DNA of 7,086 bases from an archaeon (GCA_029258815.1 JAPDJZ010000114.1:1-7086), one strand, 5' to 3'. Positions 1 to 5,186 are shown, counted from the stretch's first letter. Notes: generated by a model not told the origin, from the letters alone. Numbers and translations are program-made.

Positions 1-608
1 TCTATTCCTAGTGAGAAGTTGGCCTTCAAGATATTATCATAATAGGCATAAGAGCTTACTCCGGTTAGCTCGGCTATATCCTCGACCACGCTCGGGCTTA
101 GGGCAGGTCCTGTTACATTTCTAGGCGGTATCAGTAGGGCGTACATGATGATTCCGCTGAATGGGTCTCCTTCACCTATCCTAGTTCCATAGTAGCTCTT
201 GGCCTTAACTAAGACCAGGAGACCCCAGTGATCGTCGACGTCCCAAGAGATCTTCACGAATCCAGTAGCGTTCGGCTCAAAGGTTCCCTGATGCTCGAAT
301 AACGCGAAGTTCGGCTTAATACCATAAACCTCTACGAAGGCCTCCTGACTCGTCACATTAAACCTCTCGGCGAATCCAGATCCACCAGGACACATAGGCG
401 TGTTAACGTTTGGAGCATCGCCCGCGAATCCGGTGCTAATTCCGTCGTAGATTCCGCAGCTAACACCTTTCCAAGAAGTAGTTACTATCTTTAGCCATGC
501 GGTCTTTCCAGCGGCTGAAACCGGCGCTATGAACGCTGTGCTTGCTATGGCGACAGTCGACAGTAGTAGCAGCGAAATTAGGAAAATTAAACCTATTTTC
601 CTACTCAT
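1..608 (-). CDS. Secreted surface protein, N-terminal part (runs off window start)
   Basis: Reading leftward from an ATG at 608-606, the frame stays open for 202 codons to the window edge, so the C-terminus is missing. Residues 1-4 are basic (MSRK), 5-26 are a hydrophobic core, and a signal-peptidase-like site (PVSA, about residue 32) follows: a classic Sec signal peptide. The mature part is rich in Gly, Asn, Ser and aromatic residues. It has four N-glycosylation sequons (N84, N113, N164, N197) and two cysteines (C51, C73) that could form a disulfide, all typical of archaeal extracellular or S-layer-associated proteins. I recognise no named family. A TATA box lies 30 nt upstream of the ATG, so transcription would start only a few nt before it. 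S-layer component, solute-binding protein or cell-surface enzyme are all possible. The coding frame and secretion are well supported; the function is unknown. Confidence 0.82.
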   Translation of the reverse strand, partial: MSRKIGLIFLISLLLLSTVAIASTAFIAPVSAAGKTAWLKIVTTSWKGVSCGIYDGISTGFAGDAPNVNTPMCPGGSGFAERFNVTSQEAFVEVYGIKPNFALFEHQGTFEPNATGFVKISWDVDDHWGLLVLVKAKSYYGTRIGEGDPFSGIIMYALLIPPRNVTGPALSPSVVEDIAELTGVSSYAYYDNILKANFSLGI

Positions 609-977
609 ACTTGCTCGGAGAAAATCGATTTAGACCCATATTTAACCCCCATTATTCTAGACTCAATTCTATAATCTAGAACCATCCGAAGCCGCCAGAT
701 CTCATGGGTAATACTCGGTAATACCGAAAAACCCGATGAAAAGCGCCTCAAAAGAAGAAATTCTAATCAATAGAATCCAAAACGATGCATAGATAATCCA
801 TGCATAGACGCTAAGAAGAACTCGAAACCCGCTCAACAAATAGAACGATAAAAGAGGAGAAGATCTGCGGCGAAGAATCAGGACTAAAACCCGAAAAAAC
901 CAAAAACAATCCAATAACATTTGGCCATCATCCCCTCAAACAAAGAAAAAGGAAAATAGAATAACATGAACATCTAA
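609..977. other. Gene-poor, A-rich spacer with short repeats
   Basis: Apart from the minus-strand promoter near its left end, I see no convincing gene in this stretch. The plus strand is strongly A-rich. It holds a GGTAATAC direct repeat (708-715 and 718-725), a TCGGTA-A-TACCGA palindrome (715-727), a 6-bp hairpin ATTCTA/TAGAAT (760-776) and a 9-nt direct repeat ATGCATAGA (785-793 and 800-808, 15-nt period). The one long minus-strand frame (702-920, 72 codons) encodes a Phe/Leu/Ile-rich peptide, as expected when A-rich DNA is read on its complement, so I do not call it. The composition resembles the neighbouring endonuclease ORF more than the core genes, so the spacer may be part of the same island. 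Confidence 0.5.
638..645 (-). promoter_or_regulatory. TATA box of the secreted-protein gene
   Basis: The minus strand reads TTAAATAT here, ending 30 nt upstream of the ATG at 608. It fits the archaeal TATA position and predicts transcription starting roughly 5-10 nt before the start codon, i.e. a near-leaderless mRNA. No SD sequence is seen before the ATG, which agrees. Confidence 0.6.
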
Positions 978-1907
978 ATGGTGAAAAATTGGGCCGGTGG
1001 TCTAGCGGTATATAAAGGTAAAACACTAATTATTTTCCTCCACCGACTCCTAGCGAGGCTCGATGACATATTAGACTTCAATTCTAAATGGTTGAATCAT
1101 CTAGATGTGAGGCAGAACACTTACCCATCGACTTCGATCATCCTAAAGAATGAGAACGAGCTTTTAAGATTTCTTAAACTCGTATTCGATTCACGCAATA
1201 TTAATGCTACTCAAGCAGAGTGGCTGTTTTGGAGAATGTTGCTCCCCAGCAGGAGGAAGTTGATAAGAGACTCATGGATTTTTAATGATGTAAAAGTTAA
1301 GCTTGGCCGGAGATTCCTAGAAGAAATAACACCTCAAATTTATGCTTGGTTAACAAGTGACGCTTGGATCGTCAAAGACACATATAAAATAGGATTATGT
1401 ACTACACAATTAGATACGGCTTTCGCTTATTTATCACAAATAGCAAGGAATGATTTCATTAAGCTAAGATTACATAACCTTTATGTTACCAAGAAATCTG
1501 AAAAACATTTTAGTGTTGAATTTTACACAATCAACTTGAGAGTTAAAGAAAGGGTAGACATCGTTAATTATTTTGAAGCATTAAAACCTGAAGAAAAATT
1601 CATGTTCCTAGGAGCCTTCGTGGATGGCGACGGAAGAGTGTACAAATGTGGGAAGCGTACTGGCAGACTCTTCATATATAATAAAAACATCGAGCTTCTA
1701 AAAACAATCACTGGTTTCTTAGCAGAGCTTGAGATAAACTCTAAGTTGTGGCGAAAAAGAGCTAAGAATGTTTATGTTCTCGAGCTATGGGGAAACTCGG
1801 CAAAGAAGATACTTAAGCATATAAGACCTTACATCAAGCACCCTAGAAAATCATCGCAAGCCGATCGTATTCTAAGAGGGTTGAAAAGATATAAATTCGC
1901 TAAGTAA
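978..1907 (+). CDS. LAGLIDADG homing endonuclease next to a tRNA gene
   Basis: The 309-codon ORF has two LAGLIDADG motifs about 90 residues apart, the layout of a monomeric two-motif endonuclease. The first is degenerate (IYAWLTSDA, 121-129, acidic D128 kept). The second is clear (LGAFVDGDG, 211-219, acidic D218 kept). These acidic residues coordinate metal for DNA cleavage in the family. The C-terminal third is Lys/Arg-rich, as expected for DNA contacts. Codons are far more A/T-rich than in the flanking genes, a sign of transfer. The start is uncertain. ATG 978 is the first codon after an in-frame stop, but residues 5-13 are encoded by a tRNA 5' fragment. A TATA box at 1009-1016 implies a later start, perhaps TTG 1092 or GTG 1107, neither with a good SD. 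Stop TAA is at 1905-1907, 12 bp before an intact tRNA. The family call is good; activity and target are unknown. Confidence 0.82.
   Translation: MVKNWAGGLAVYKGKTLIIFLHRLLARLDDILDFNSKWLNHLDVRQNTYPSTSIILKNENELLRFLKLVFDSRNINATQAEWLFWRMLLPSRRKLIRDSWIFNDVKVKLGRRFLEEITPQIYAWLTSDAWIVKDTYKIGLCTTQLDTAFAYLSQIARNDFIKLRLHNLYVTKKSEKHFSVEFYTINLRVKERVDIVNYFEALKPEEKFMFLGAFVDGDGRVYKCGKRTGRLFIYNKNIELLKTITGFLAELEINSKLWRKRAKNVYVLELWGNSAKKILKHIRPYIKHPRKSSQADRILRGLKRYKFAK
991..1011 (+). repeat. Truncated copy of the tRNA-Val 5' end (acceptor stem through D-loop)
   Basis: GGGCCGGTGGTCTAGCGG-TAT matches the first 22 nt of the intact tRNA at 1920-1941 at 19 of 21 aligned positions. The differences are G/A at tRNA position 9, C/T in the D-loop, and one missing base. 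Matching ends right after the D-loop GG, and no D-stem 3' strand, anticodon arm or T-arm follows, so this is a fragment and not a working gene. It starts exactly at tRNA nucleotide 1 and lies 929 bp from the intact copy in the same orientation. This makes the endonuclease unit look flanked by direct repeats, as after integration at a tRNA gene. The fragment also lies inside the upstream extension of the endonuclease ORF. Confidence 0.8.
1009..1016 (+). promoter_or_regulatory. Candidate TATA box for the endonuclease gene
   Basis: TATATAAA is a near-ideal archaeal TATA box. Its first three bases are the last bases that still match the tRNA, and the rest is unique sequence, so the box spans the repeat breakpoint. 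Transcription would start near 1035-1042, inside the ORF, which argues that ATG 978 is not the real start. Confidence 0.45.
1890..1896 (+). promoter_or_regulatory. TATA box of the tRNA-Val gene
   Basis: TATAAAT is centred 27 nt upstream of tRNA nucleotide 1 (1920) and directly preceded by a purine-rich BRE-like GAAAAGA (1883-1889). The box lies within the last codons of the endonuclease ORF, so the tRNA promoter is part of the endonuclease unit. Confidence 0.6.
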
Positions 1908-1919
1908 CAAAGATGATTT

Positions 1920-2021
1920 GGGCCGGTAGTCTAGTGGCTATGACGCCGCCCTTACATAGCACCAATGACTCAAAAGGGGATACGGCGGAGGTCGTGGGTT
2001 CAACTCCCACCCGGCCCACCA
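1920..2021 (+). tRNA. tRNA-Val(UAC) with a 26-nt anticodon-loop intron, CCA encoded
   Basis: All arms are visible. Acceptor GGGCCGG (1920-1926) pairs with CCGGCCC (2011-2017), followed by discriminator A2018 and genomic CCA (2019-2021). The D-stem is GTC/GAC (1929-1931/1942-1944), with GG in the loop. The anticodon stem is CCGCC/GGCGG (1946-1950/1984-1988). The T-stem GTGGG/CCCAC (1994-1998/2006-2010) holds a TTCAACT loop. Removing 1957-1982 leaves a 7-nt anticodon loop CTTACAC with anticodon TAC (1953-1955) and a mature length of 76 nt including CCA. The GTCTAG D-arm and the CCGCC/GGCGG stem resemble archaeal tRNA-Val. Its promoter lies in the preceding endonuclease ORF. The vapC stop faces it 9 bp downstream. 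A 21-nt partial copy of its 5' end sits at 991. The tRNA is near certain; Val identity depends on the intron being at 37/38. Confidence 0.9.
1957..1982 (+). other. tRNA intron at canonical position 37/38
   Basis: These 26 nt, beginning TAGCACC and ending GGGGATA, must be removed to give a 7-nt anticodon loop. Placing the splice sites between A37 (1956) and C38 (1983) is the usual archaeal site and keeps anticodon UAC. The expected bulge-helix-bulge is poor in this register: nt 32-35 (CUUA) do not pair well with the last four intron bases before the 3' bulge (GGGA). C32-U34 could instead pair with AAG (1974-1976), which suggests a relaxed motif. Confidence 0.65.
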
Positions 2022-2030
2022 AACCCAGAA

Positions 2031-2447
2031 TTATTCTATGAATATCGTCTCTACTCCGAGATCTTGAGCGACCTCAACCTGTTTTCGATCACTTGTAACG
2101 AGCTTCACATTTAGGCTTCTGGCCTGCGCTATGAATAGGCTATCATAGACCGTGATTCCATGCTTCAAGGAAATCTCCAAGGCGCTTCTCAAGTAGCTTG
2201 AAGCCGACTCTAATCTTAACACATTCTCCTCTACGAGCTTCATCACCCGCTCAAGAAGATTTAATCCCTGATCCTCATTTATCCGCTTAAACCTCTCGAC
2301 ATACTTCCAGATGGCATTGGCTGTCTCCACGATGAGGAGATCCACCGAACACGGCTCCGCATCAGGATTGAGATATGGGATTAACTTCTCCCAGCCCTCT
2401 TCTCTCATTAAGAATCTTGTGAAGGCTGAAGAGTCAACCACTATCAC
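2031..2447 (-). CDS. vapC: PIN-domain ribonuclease toxin (VapC family)
   Basis: This 138-aa protein has the usual VapC size and PIN-domain plan: an N-terminal strand with the first acidic residue (IVVDSSAF, D5), E41 in VETANAIWK, D102 in TVYDSLFIAQA, and D120 in LVTSDRK. In the family these acidic residues bind the Mg2+/Mn2+ that cuts RNA, often tRNA or rRNA. It starts at GTG 2447-2445, with GGTGA (2457-2461) as SD. It overlaps the antitoxin gene by 14 bp, so translation is probably coupled and autoregulated by the VapBC complex. The stop TAA (2033-2031) lies 9 bp from the 3' end of the tRNA-Val gene, facing it. All catalytic positions look intact. The RNA target cannot be told from sequence. 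Confidence 0.9.
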   Translation of the reverse strand: MIVVDSSAFTRFLMREEGWEKLIPYLNPDAEPCSVDLLIVETANAIWKYVERFKRINEDQGLNLLERVMKLVEENVLRLESASSYLRSALEISLKHGITVYDSLFIAQARSLNVKLVTSDRKQVEVAQDLGVETIFIE

Positions 2448-2664
2448 GGCTCTCTCTCACCAGCTCTCGTGCAACTCCTTTAGGAGCTTCAGGTAGGGTC
2501 TTGATATACTCGACAAGCTCGTCGAAGACCTTCTTCTTCCTATATTCCTCGATCCTTCTCTTAATGAACTCCCTGATCTCCTCGCTCCAATTCACCTCAT
2601 CTCTAAGCCTGTCCATCTCCCGCTTGAGCTCCTCAGGCACTCGTATGCTTATTACCGTTCCCAA
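2434..2664 (-). CDS. vapB: Ribbon-helix-helix antitoxin (VapB family)
   Basis: This 76-aa protein has an N-terminal beta strand (TVISIRVP, residues 3-10) and two helices (about 11-23 and 27-45), the ribbon-helix-helix DNA-binding fold of archaeal VapB antitoxins. The C-terminal tail (about 46-76) is the expected toxin-binding segment. It would neutralise the overlapping VapC and repress its own promoter as a complex. The start is TTG 2664-2662. An in-frame TGA upstream removes the nearby ATG at 2686-2684, and a good SD (AGGTGAT, 2676-2670) sits 5 nt before TTG. A weak minus-strand TATA (TCTAATAT, about 2700-2707) would give a short SD-containing leader. Confidence is high from the pairing with vapC and the fold pattern. 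Confidence 0.87.
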   Translation of the reverse strand: MGTVISIRVPEELKREMDRLRDEVNWSEEIREFIKRRIEEYRKKKVFDELVEYIKTLPEAPKGVARELVRESRDSG

Positions 2665-2669
2665 CGTAA

Positions 2670-2677
2670 ATCACCTT
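2670..2677 (-). promoter_or_regulatory. Ribosome binding site deciding the vapB TTG start
   Basis: The minus strand reads AAGGTGAT, whose AGGTGAT part matches the archaeal anti-SD end (AUCACCU), 5 nt before TTG 2664. It supports the rare TTG start where no ATG or GTG is available in frame. Confidence 0.65.
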
Positions 2678-2686
2678 CCGGACATA

Positions 2687-2747
2687 TTGTAATACGATGA
2701 TATTAGAATTGCGTCTAACGCCAAGAATAATACTCCTCTGATTACAA
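2687..2747 (+). ncRNA. Candidate kink-turn / box C/D-like small RNA
   Basis: Stem TTGTAA (2687-2692) pairs perfectly with TTACAA (2742-2747). A 3-nt bulge TAC follows the 5' strand, then GATGA (2696-2700). CTGA (2738-2741) directly precedes the 3' strand. This is the geometry of a C/D kink-turn: a C box ACGATGA with one mismatch to RUGAUGA in a bulge position, D box CUGA, and a closing terminal stem. The total of 61 nt suits an archaeal C/D sRNA bound by L7Ae. Internal D'/C' boxes are poor (CTAA at 2715-2718 is the best D' candidate) and I recognise no rRNA target for the guide. It could instead be a chance inverted repeat or a pair of operators in this divergent promoter region. Confidence 0.3.
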
Positions 2748-2751
2748 AATC

Positions 2752-2758
2752 TATATTA
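2752..2758 (+). promoter_or_regulatory. TATA box of the ABC exporter operon
   Basis: TATATTA is centred 29 nt upstream of the ATG at 2784, with an A-rich BRE-like stretch just before it (2744-2750). Transcription would start at or within a few nt of the ATG, giving a leaderless mRNA; no SD is present. Confidence 0.5.
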
Positions 2759-2769
2759 TCTGTCTGCGA

Positions 2770-2783
2770 TCGAGGATCCTCGA
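2770..2783. promoter_or_regulatory. Perfect 14-bp palindrome at the exporter start, candidate operator
   Basis: TCGAGGATCCTCGA is a perfect two-fold palindrome ending on the base before ATG 2784 and covering the predicted transcription start. A dimeric repressor bound here would block RNA polymerase, as expected for drug-exporter control. No regulator gene is in the window. Confidence 0.4.
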
Positions 2784-3761
2784 ATGGCGATAATCGAGGC
2801 TAGGGGGTTGACCAAGGTTTACGACGGGTTGACGGCGGTAGACCACATAGACTTGGAGGTGGAGGAGGGGGAGATCTTCGGATTCCTGGGGCCGAATGGC
2901 GCGGGTAAGACTACGACGATAAAGATGCTCACGACCCTGCTTAGGCCGAGCGAGGGGTGGGCTAGGATCTGCGGGTACGACGTCGTGAGGCAGCCGGATC
3001 TCGTTAGGAGGTCGATTGGAGTGGTTTTCCAAGAGCCCGCCCTCGACGACCAGCTGACCGGCAGGGAGAACCTAGACTTCCACGCTAGGCTTTACGGCTT
3101 GAGCAGGAGGGAGAGGGAGGAGAGGATCGAGGAGGTCTTAAGGCTCGTTGGGCTGAGGGATCGAGCCGACGAGCTCGTGAAGAGCTATTCCGGGGGGATG
3201 AGGAGGAGGCTTGAGCTAGCGAGGGGGTTCGTTCACCGTCCCAAGGTTCTCTTCCTCGACGAGCCCACCCTGGGGCTAGACGTCCAAACTCGTAGAGCTA
3301 TCTGGAACTACATAATGGAGCTGAATCGAAGGGAGGGGATCACGATATTCTTGACGACGCACTACCTCGAGGAGGCGGATAAGCTCTCGGATAGGGTCGC
3401 GATAATAGATCGCGGAAAGATACTGGCGGTGGATTCTCCGAGGAATCTGAAGGATAGGATAGGAAGCGACGTCATAAGCTTGACGTGCTCCGAGCCCAGC
3501 AGACTCGGGAGGATACTGGAGTCGGCTAGCTGGGTGAGAGGCGTGAAGCATCACGGAGGCGGGCTGAGCATCTACGTCGAGATCGGAGAGGAGAAAATCC
3601 CCGAGATAATCAGGATGGCCGAGGAGAACGGGATTAGGATAAGCTCGATCACGCTCAGGGAGCCCAGCCTCGAAGACGTCTACCTAAGCTTTACGGGCAG
3701 GAGCATTAGGGAGGAGGCCAAGCCCGCGATGAGGCATCCTAGGCCGAGGGGGTGGCGTTGA
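2784..3761 (+). CDS. ABC exporter ATP-binding protein (DrrA/CcmA type)
   Basis: This 325-aa cytoplasmic ATPase energises the membrane partner encoded next. Motifs in order are Walker A GPNGAGKT (36-43), Q-loop Q83, ABC signature SGGMR (136-140), Walker B VLFLDEP (155-161, catalytic E160), D-loop LGLD (163-166) and H-loop H193. A C-terminal extension (about 225-310, with EPSLEDVY at 293-300) is the regulatory tail typical of DrrA-like proteins in ABC-2 exporters. ATG 2784 is preceded by a TATA box at the right distance and by a palindrome that may be an operator. The stop is 1 nt before the permease GTG, so the two are one operon with coupled translation. The family exports drugs, lipids or polysaccharide precursors; the substrate cannot be predicted. 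All catalytic residues are present. Confidence 0.95.
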   Translation: MAIIEARGLTKVYDGLTAVDHIDLEVEEGEIFGFLGPNGAGKTTTIKMLTTLLRPSEGWARICGYDVVRQPDLVRRSIGVVFQEPALDDQLTGRENLDFHARLYGLSRREREERIEEVLRLVGLRDRADELVKSYSGGMRRRLELARGFVHRPKVLFLDEPTLGLDVQTRRAIWNYIMELNRREGITIFLTTHYLEEADKLSDRVAIIDRGKILAVDSPRNLKDRIGSDVISLTCSEPSRLGRILESASWVRGVKHHGGGLSIYVEIGEEKIPEIIRMAEENGIRISSITLREPSLEDVYLSFTGRSIREEAKPAMRHPRPRGWR

Positions 3762-3762
3762 G

Positions 3763-4527
3763 GTGATCTCGCTGGAGCTGCAGGCGATCTACGTCATGTG
3801 GATGAGGCAGCTAAAGCGCTTCGTGAGGGTTAGAAGCAGGCTCATCGCCAACCTCGTTCAACCCTTCTTCTTCCTCGCGTTTCTAGGTCTCGGTCTAAGA
3901 CCCATATCGCTTCCGGGGCTGGTCGAAGGGGTCAGCTATCTGGACTTCCTCGCCCCAGGGATGGTCGCCATGTCGATAGTCTTCGCCTCGATGTTCGCCG
4001 GCGTCTCGATAATCTGGGATAGGCAATTCGGCTTCCTCAAAGAGATACTTGTGGCCCCGGTTAGCAGACTCTCGATAGTCGTTGGGAGAACCCTAGGAGG
4101 TGCGACGGTCTCAATTATTCAGGGGCTTATAATCCTCGCCATAAGCGCTCTACTCGGGGTGAGGCTCTCCCCGGCGGGGCTCATCCCGGGCATATTCTTC
4201 ATGATCTTAGCGGCGTTCTTCTCCGTGGGATTGGGGATAGCCTTGGCGTCGAGGATGGAGGATCCCCACGGCTTCTCGCTGATAATGAACCTTATCATGA
4301 TGCCCGCGATATTCCTATCAACGGCCTTCTTCCCGCTCGAGAGCATGGCGGCTTGGCTTCGAATCCTAGCATACGCCAACCCCCTAACCTATATCGTTGA
4401 CGGGATTAGGGGATGCTTGATAGGCAGGTTCTCGATCTCGCCGCTGGCCGATCTGGCAGTCTTATTATCTCTCTGCACTATAACCATGGCCGCCGGCGCT
4501 TATCTCTTCAGCAGAAGCGAGGTCTAG
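3763..4527 (+). CDS. ABC-2 type exporter permease (DrrB type)
   Basis: This 254-aa integral membrane protein forms the translocation path for the preceding ATPase, probably as a dimer. About six hydrophobic segments are visible (roughly 29-46, 62-85, 107-132, 138-163, 170-192, 229-249). The cytoplasmic loop motif FLKEILVAPVSR (91-102) and the NPLTYIVDGIRG motif (206-217) are hallmarks of ABC2_membrane/DrrB permeases. The start is GTG 3763, one base after the ATPase stop. The sequence around it (GAGGTGAT) is SD-like but overlaps the start itself, so translation is probably by coupling. ATG 3796 is a possible later start but would trim a normal N-terminal amphipathic region. Its last 20 bp overlap the convergent flavoprotein gene. 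The substrate is unknown. Confidence 0.93.
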   Translation: MISLELQAIYVMWMRQLKRFVRVRSRLIANLVQPFFFLAFLGLGLRPISLPGLVEGVSYLDFLAPGMVAMSIVFASMFAGVSIIWDRQFGFLKEILVAPVSRLSIVVGRTLGGATVSIIQGLIILAISALLGVRLSPAGLIPGIFFMILAAFFSVGLGIALASRMEDPHGFSLIMNLIMMPAIFLSTAFFPLESMAAWLRILAYANPLTYIVDGIRGCLIGRFSISPLADLAVLLSLCTITMAAGAYLFSRSEV

Positions 4528-5086
4528 GCTTCGGCGTGATGAGCTCGTCGGATACCGTTGTGTAGTAGGCCCCGCCCAGATGCATTAGGATCTTCGCCTT
4601 CTCGGGCTTGTATACCTCGTCGAAGAACTCGGGCTTGGCGTAGGCTTCGAGAACCCTCGCTATGAAGAATACGTGGTCTCCGGCCTCCACCTCCTTCTCC
4701 ACCGCGCACTCTAAAACCGCTAGGGCCTCCTCGACGTGCGGCGGCTTGACCTTCTTCGACCTCGAGATCGTGAGACCCGACTCCCTTAGCTTATCCCTAT
4801 TTCTGCCGGAGACGGTTCCGAGGAAGTTTACCTGCTTCACGTATCGAGAGTCTAGGACGTTTAGGGTGAACTCCCTCGAGCTCTTGACGAGCTGGTAGGT
4901 GTATCTGGCCGGGGCTATCGAGACCCCTACGAGCAGCGGCGAGTGGGAGACGGGCGTGGTCCAAGAGGCGATCATGCCGCTGGCCCTCCCGGAGGAGCCC
5001 GCCGATATTACTAGGATCGCGGGCTTCGGGTGGAGTAGGTGATACGCCGTGAGGAGCGATACCGCTGCGAAGCCTCCAGACCGCAT
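4508..5086 (-). CDS. Flavin-reductase-like FMN-binding protein
   Basis: This 192-aa protein of the flavin reductase/flavoredoxin split-barrel family binds FMN and uses NAD(P)H or a protein partner for electron transfer. Typical stretches are LLHPKPAILVISAG (17-30), ASGMIASWTTPVSHSPLLVG (35-54, FMN-phosphate region), APARYTYQLV (58-67) with FTLNVL (73-78), and GDHVFFIARVLEA (136-148). It is probably cytoplasmic. The start chosen is ATG 5086, with a TATA-like box 23-30 nt upstream and no SD, hence leaderless; GTG at residue 9 is an alternative. The gene ends inside the last codons of the exporter permease (20-bp tail-to-tail overlap). It is divergent from guaA. The family is well supported, but the specific reaction (reductase, flavoredoxin or other) is not. 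Confidence 0.9.
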   Translation of the reverse strand: MRSGGFAAVSLLTAYHLLHPKPAILVISAGSSGRASGMIASWTTPVSHSPLLVGVSIAPARYTYQLVKSSREFTLNVLDSRYVKQVNFLGTVSGRNRDKLRESGLTISRSKKVKPPHVEEALAVLECAVEKEVEAGDHVFFIARVLEAYAKPEFFDEVYKPEKAKILMHLGGAYYTTVSDELITPKPRPRFC

Positions 5087-5108
5087 GCCTGCTGAACACC
5101 CATCGCGC

Positions 5109-5116
5109 TAAATAAT
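5109..5116 (-). promoter_or_regulatory. TATA-like box of the flavoprotein gene
   Basis: The minus strand reads ATTATTTA, 23-30 nt upstream of ATG 5086, which fits a leaderless transcript. The 10-bp palindrome CGCCGCGGCG (5127-5136) lies just upstream, between this promoter and guaA. Confidence 0.4.
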
Positions 5117-5179
5117 GTTATCCCCTCGCCGCGGCGTCCTAAACCTTATTGCCTCGATAGCCCGTCCTAGGCTTGGGGC

Positions 5180-5186
5180 GGAGGGA
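5180..5186 (+). promoter_or_regulatory. Ribosome binding site of guaA
   Basis: GGAGGGA ends 2 nt before GTG 5189, with the GGAGG core 4 nt away, supporting that start. A weak TATA-like CTTATT (5145-5150) would place transcription start about 15-20 nt before the GTG, so this gene has a short SD-containing leader, unlike its leaderless neighbours. Confidence 0.5.

Noticed and set aside
702..920. 72-codon minus-strand ORF encoding a hydrophobic Phe/Leu-rich peptide
   Set aside because: The plus strand is A-rich, which gives this composition by chance; no TATA at a suitable distance and no family resemblance. The SD-like GAGGGGAT (about 930-937) upstream keeps a small doubt.
991..1983. The endonuclease sits in a long D-loop intron of one tRNA that uses the 991 fragment as 5' exon
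   Set aside because: The two ends are direct copies of each other, not complementary, so no bulge-helix-bulge can form at that position, and the downstream tRNA is complete by itself with its own promoter.
1946..1988. Alternative splicing register giving loop CTGATAC, i.e. tRNA-Ile(GAU)
   Set aside because: It needs a cut between nt 33 and 34, a non-canonical site with no supporting bulge, and the tRNA body is Val-like.
5127..5136. CGCCGCGGCG palindrome as an operator between the flavoprotein gene and guaA
   Set aside because: It is only 10 bp and pure G/C in GC-rich DNA, so chance is likely; noted only as context.
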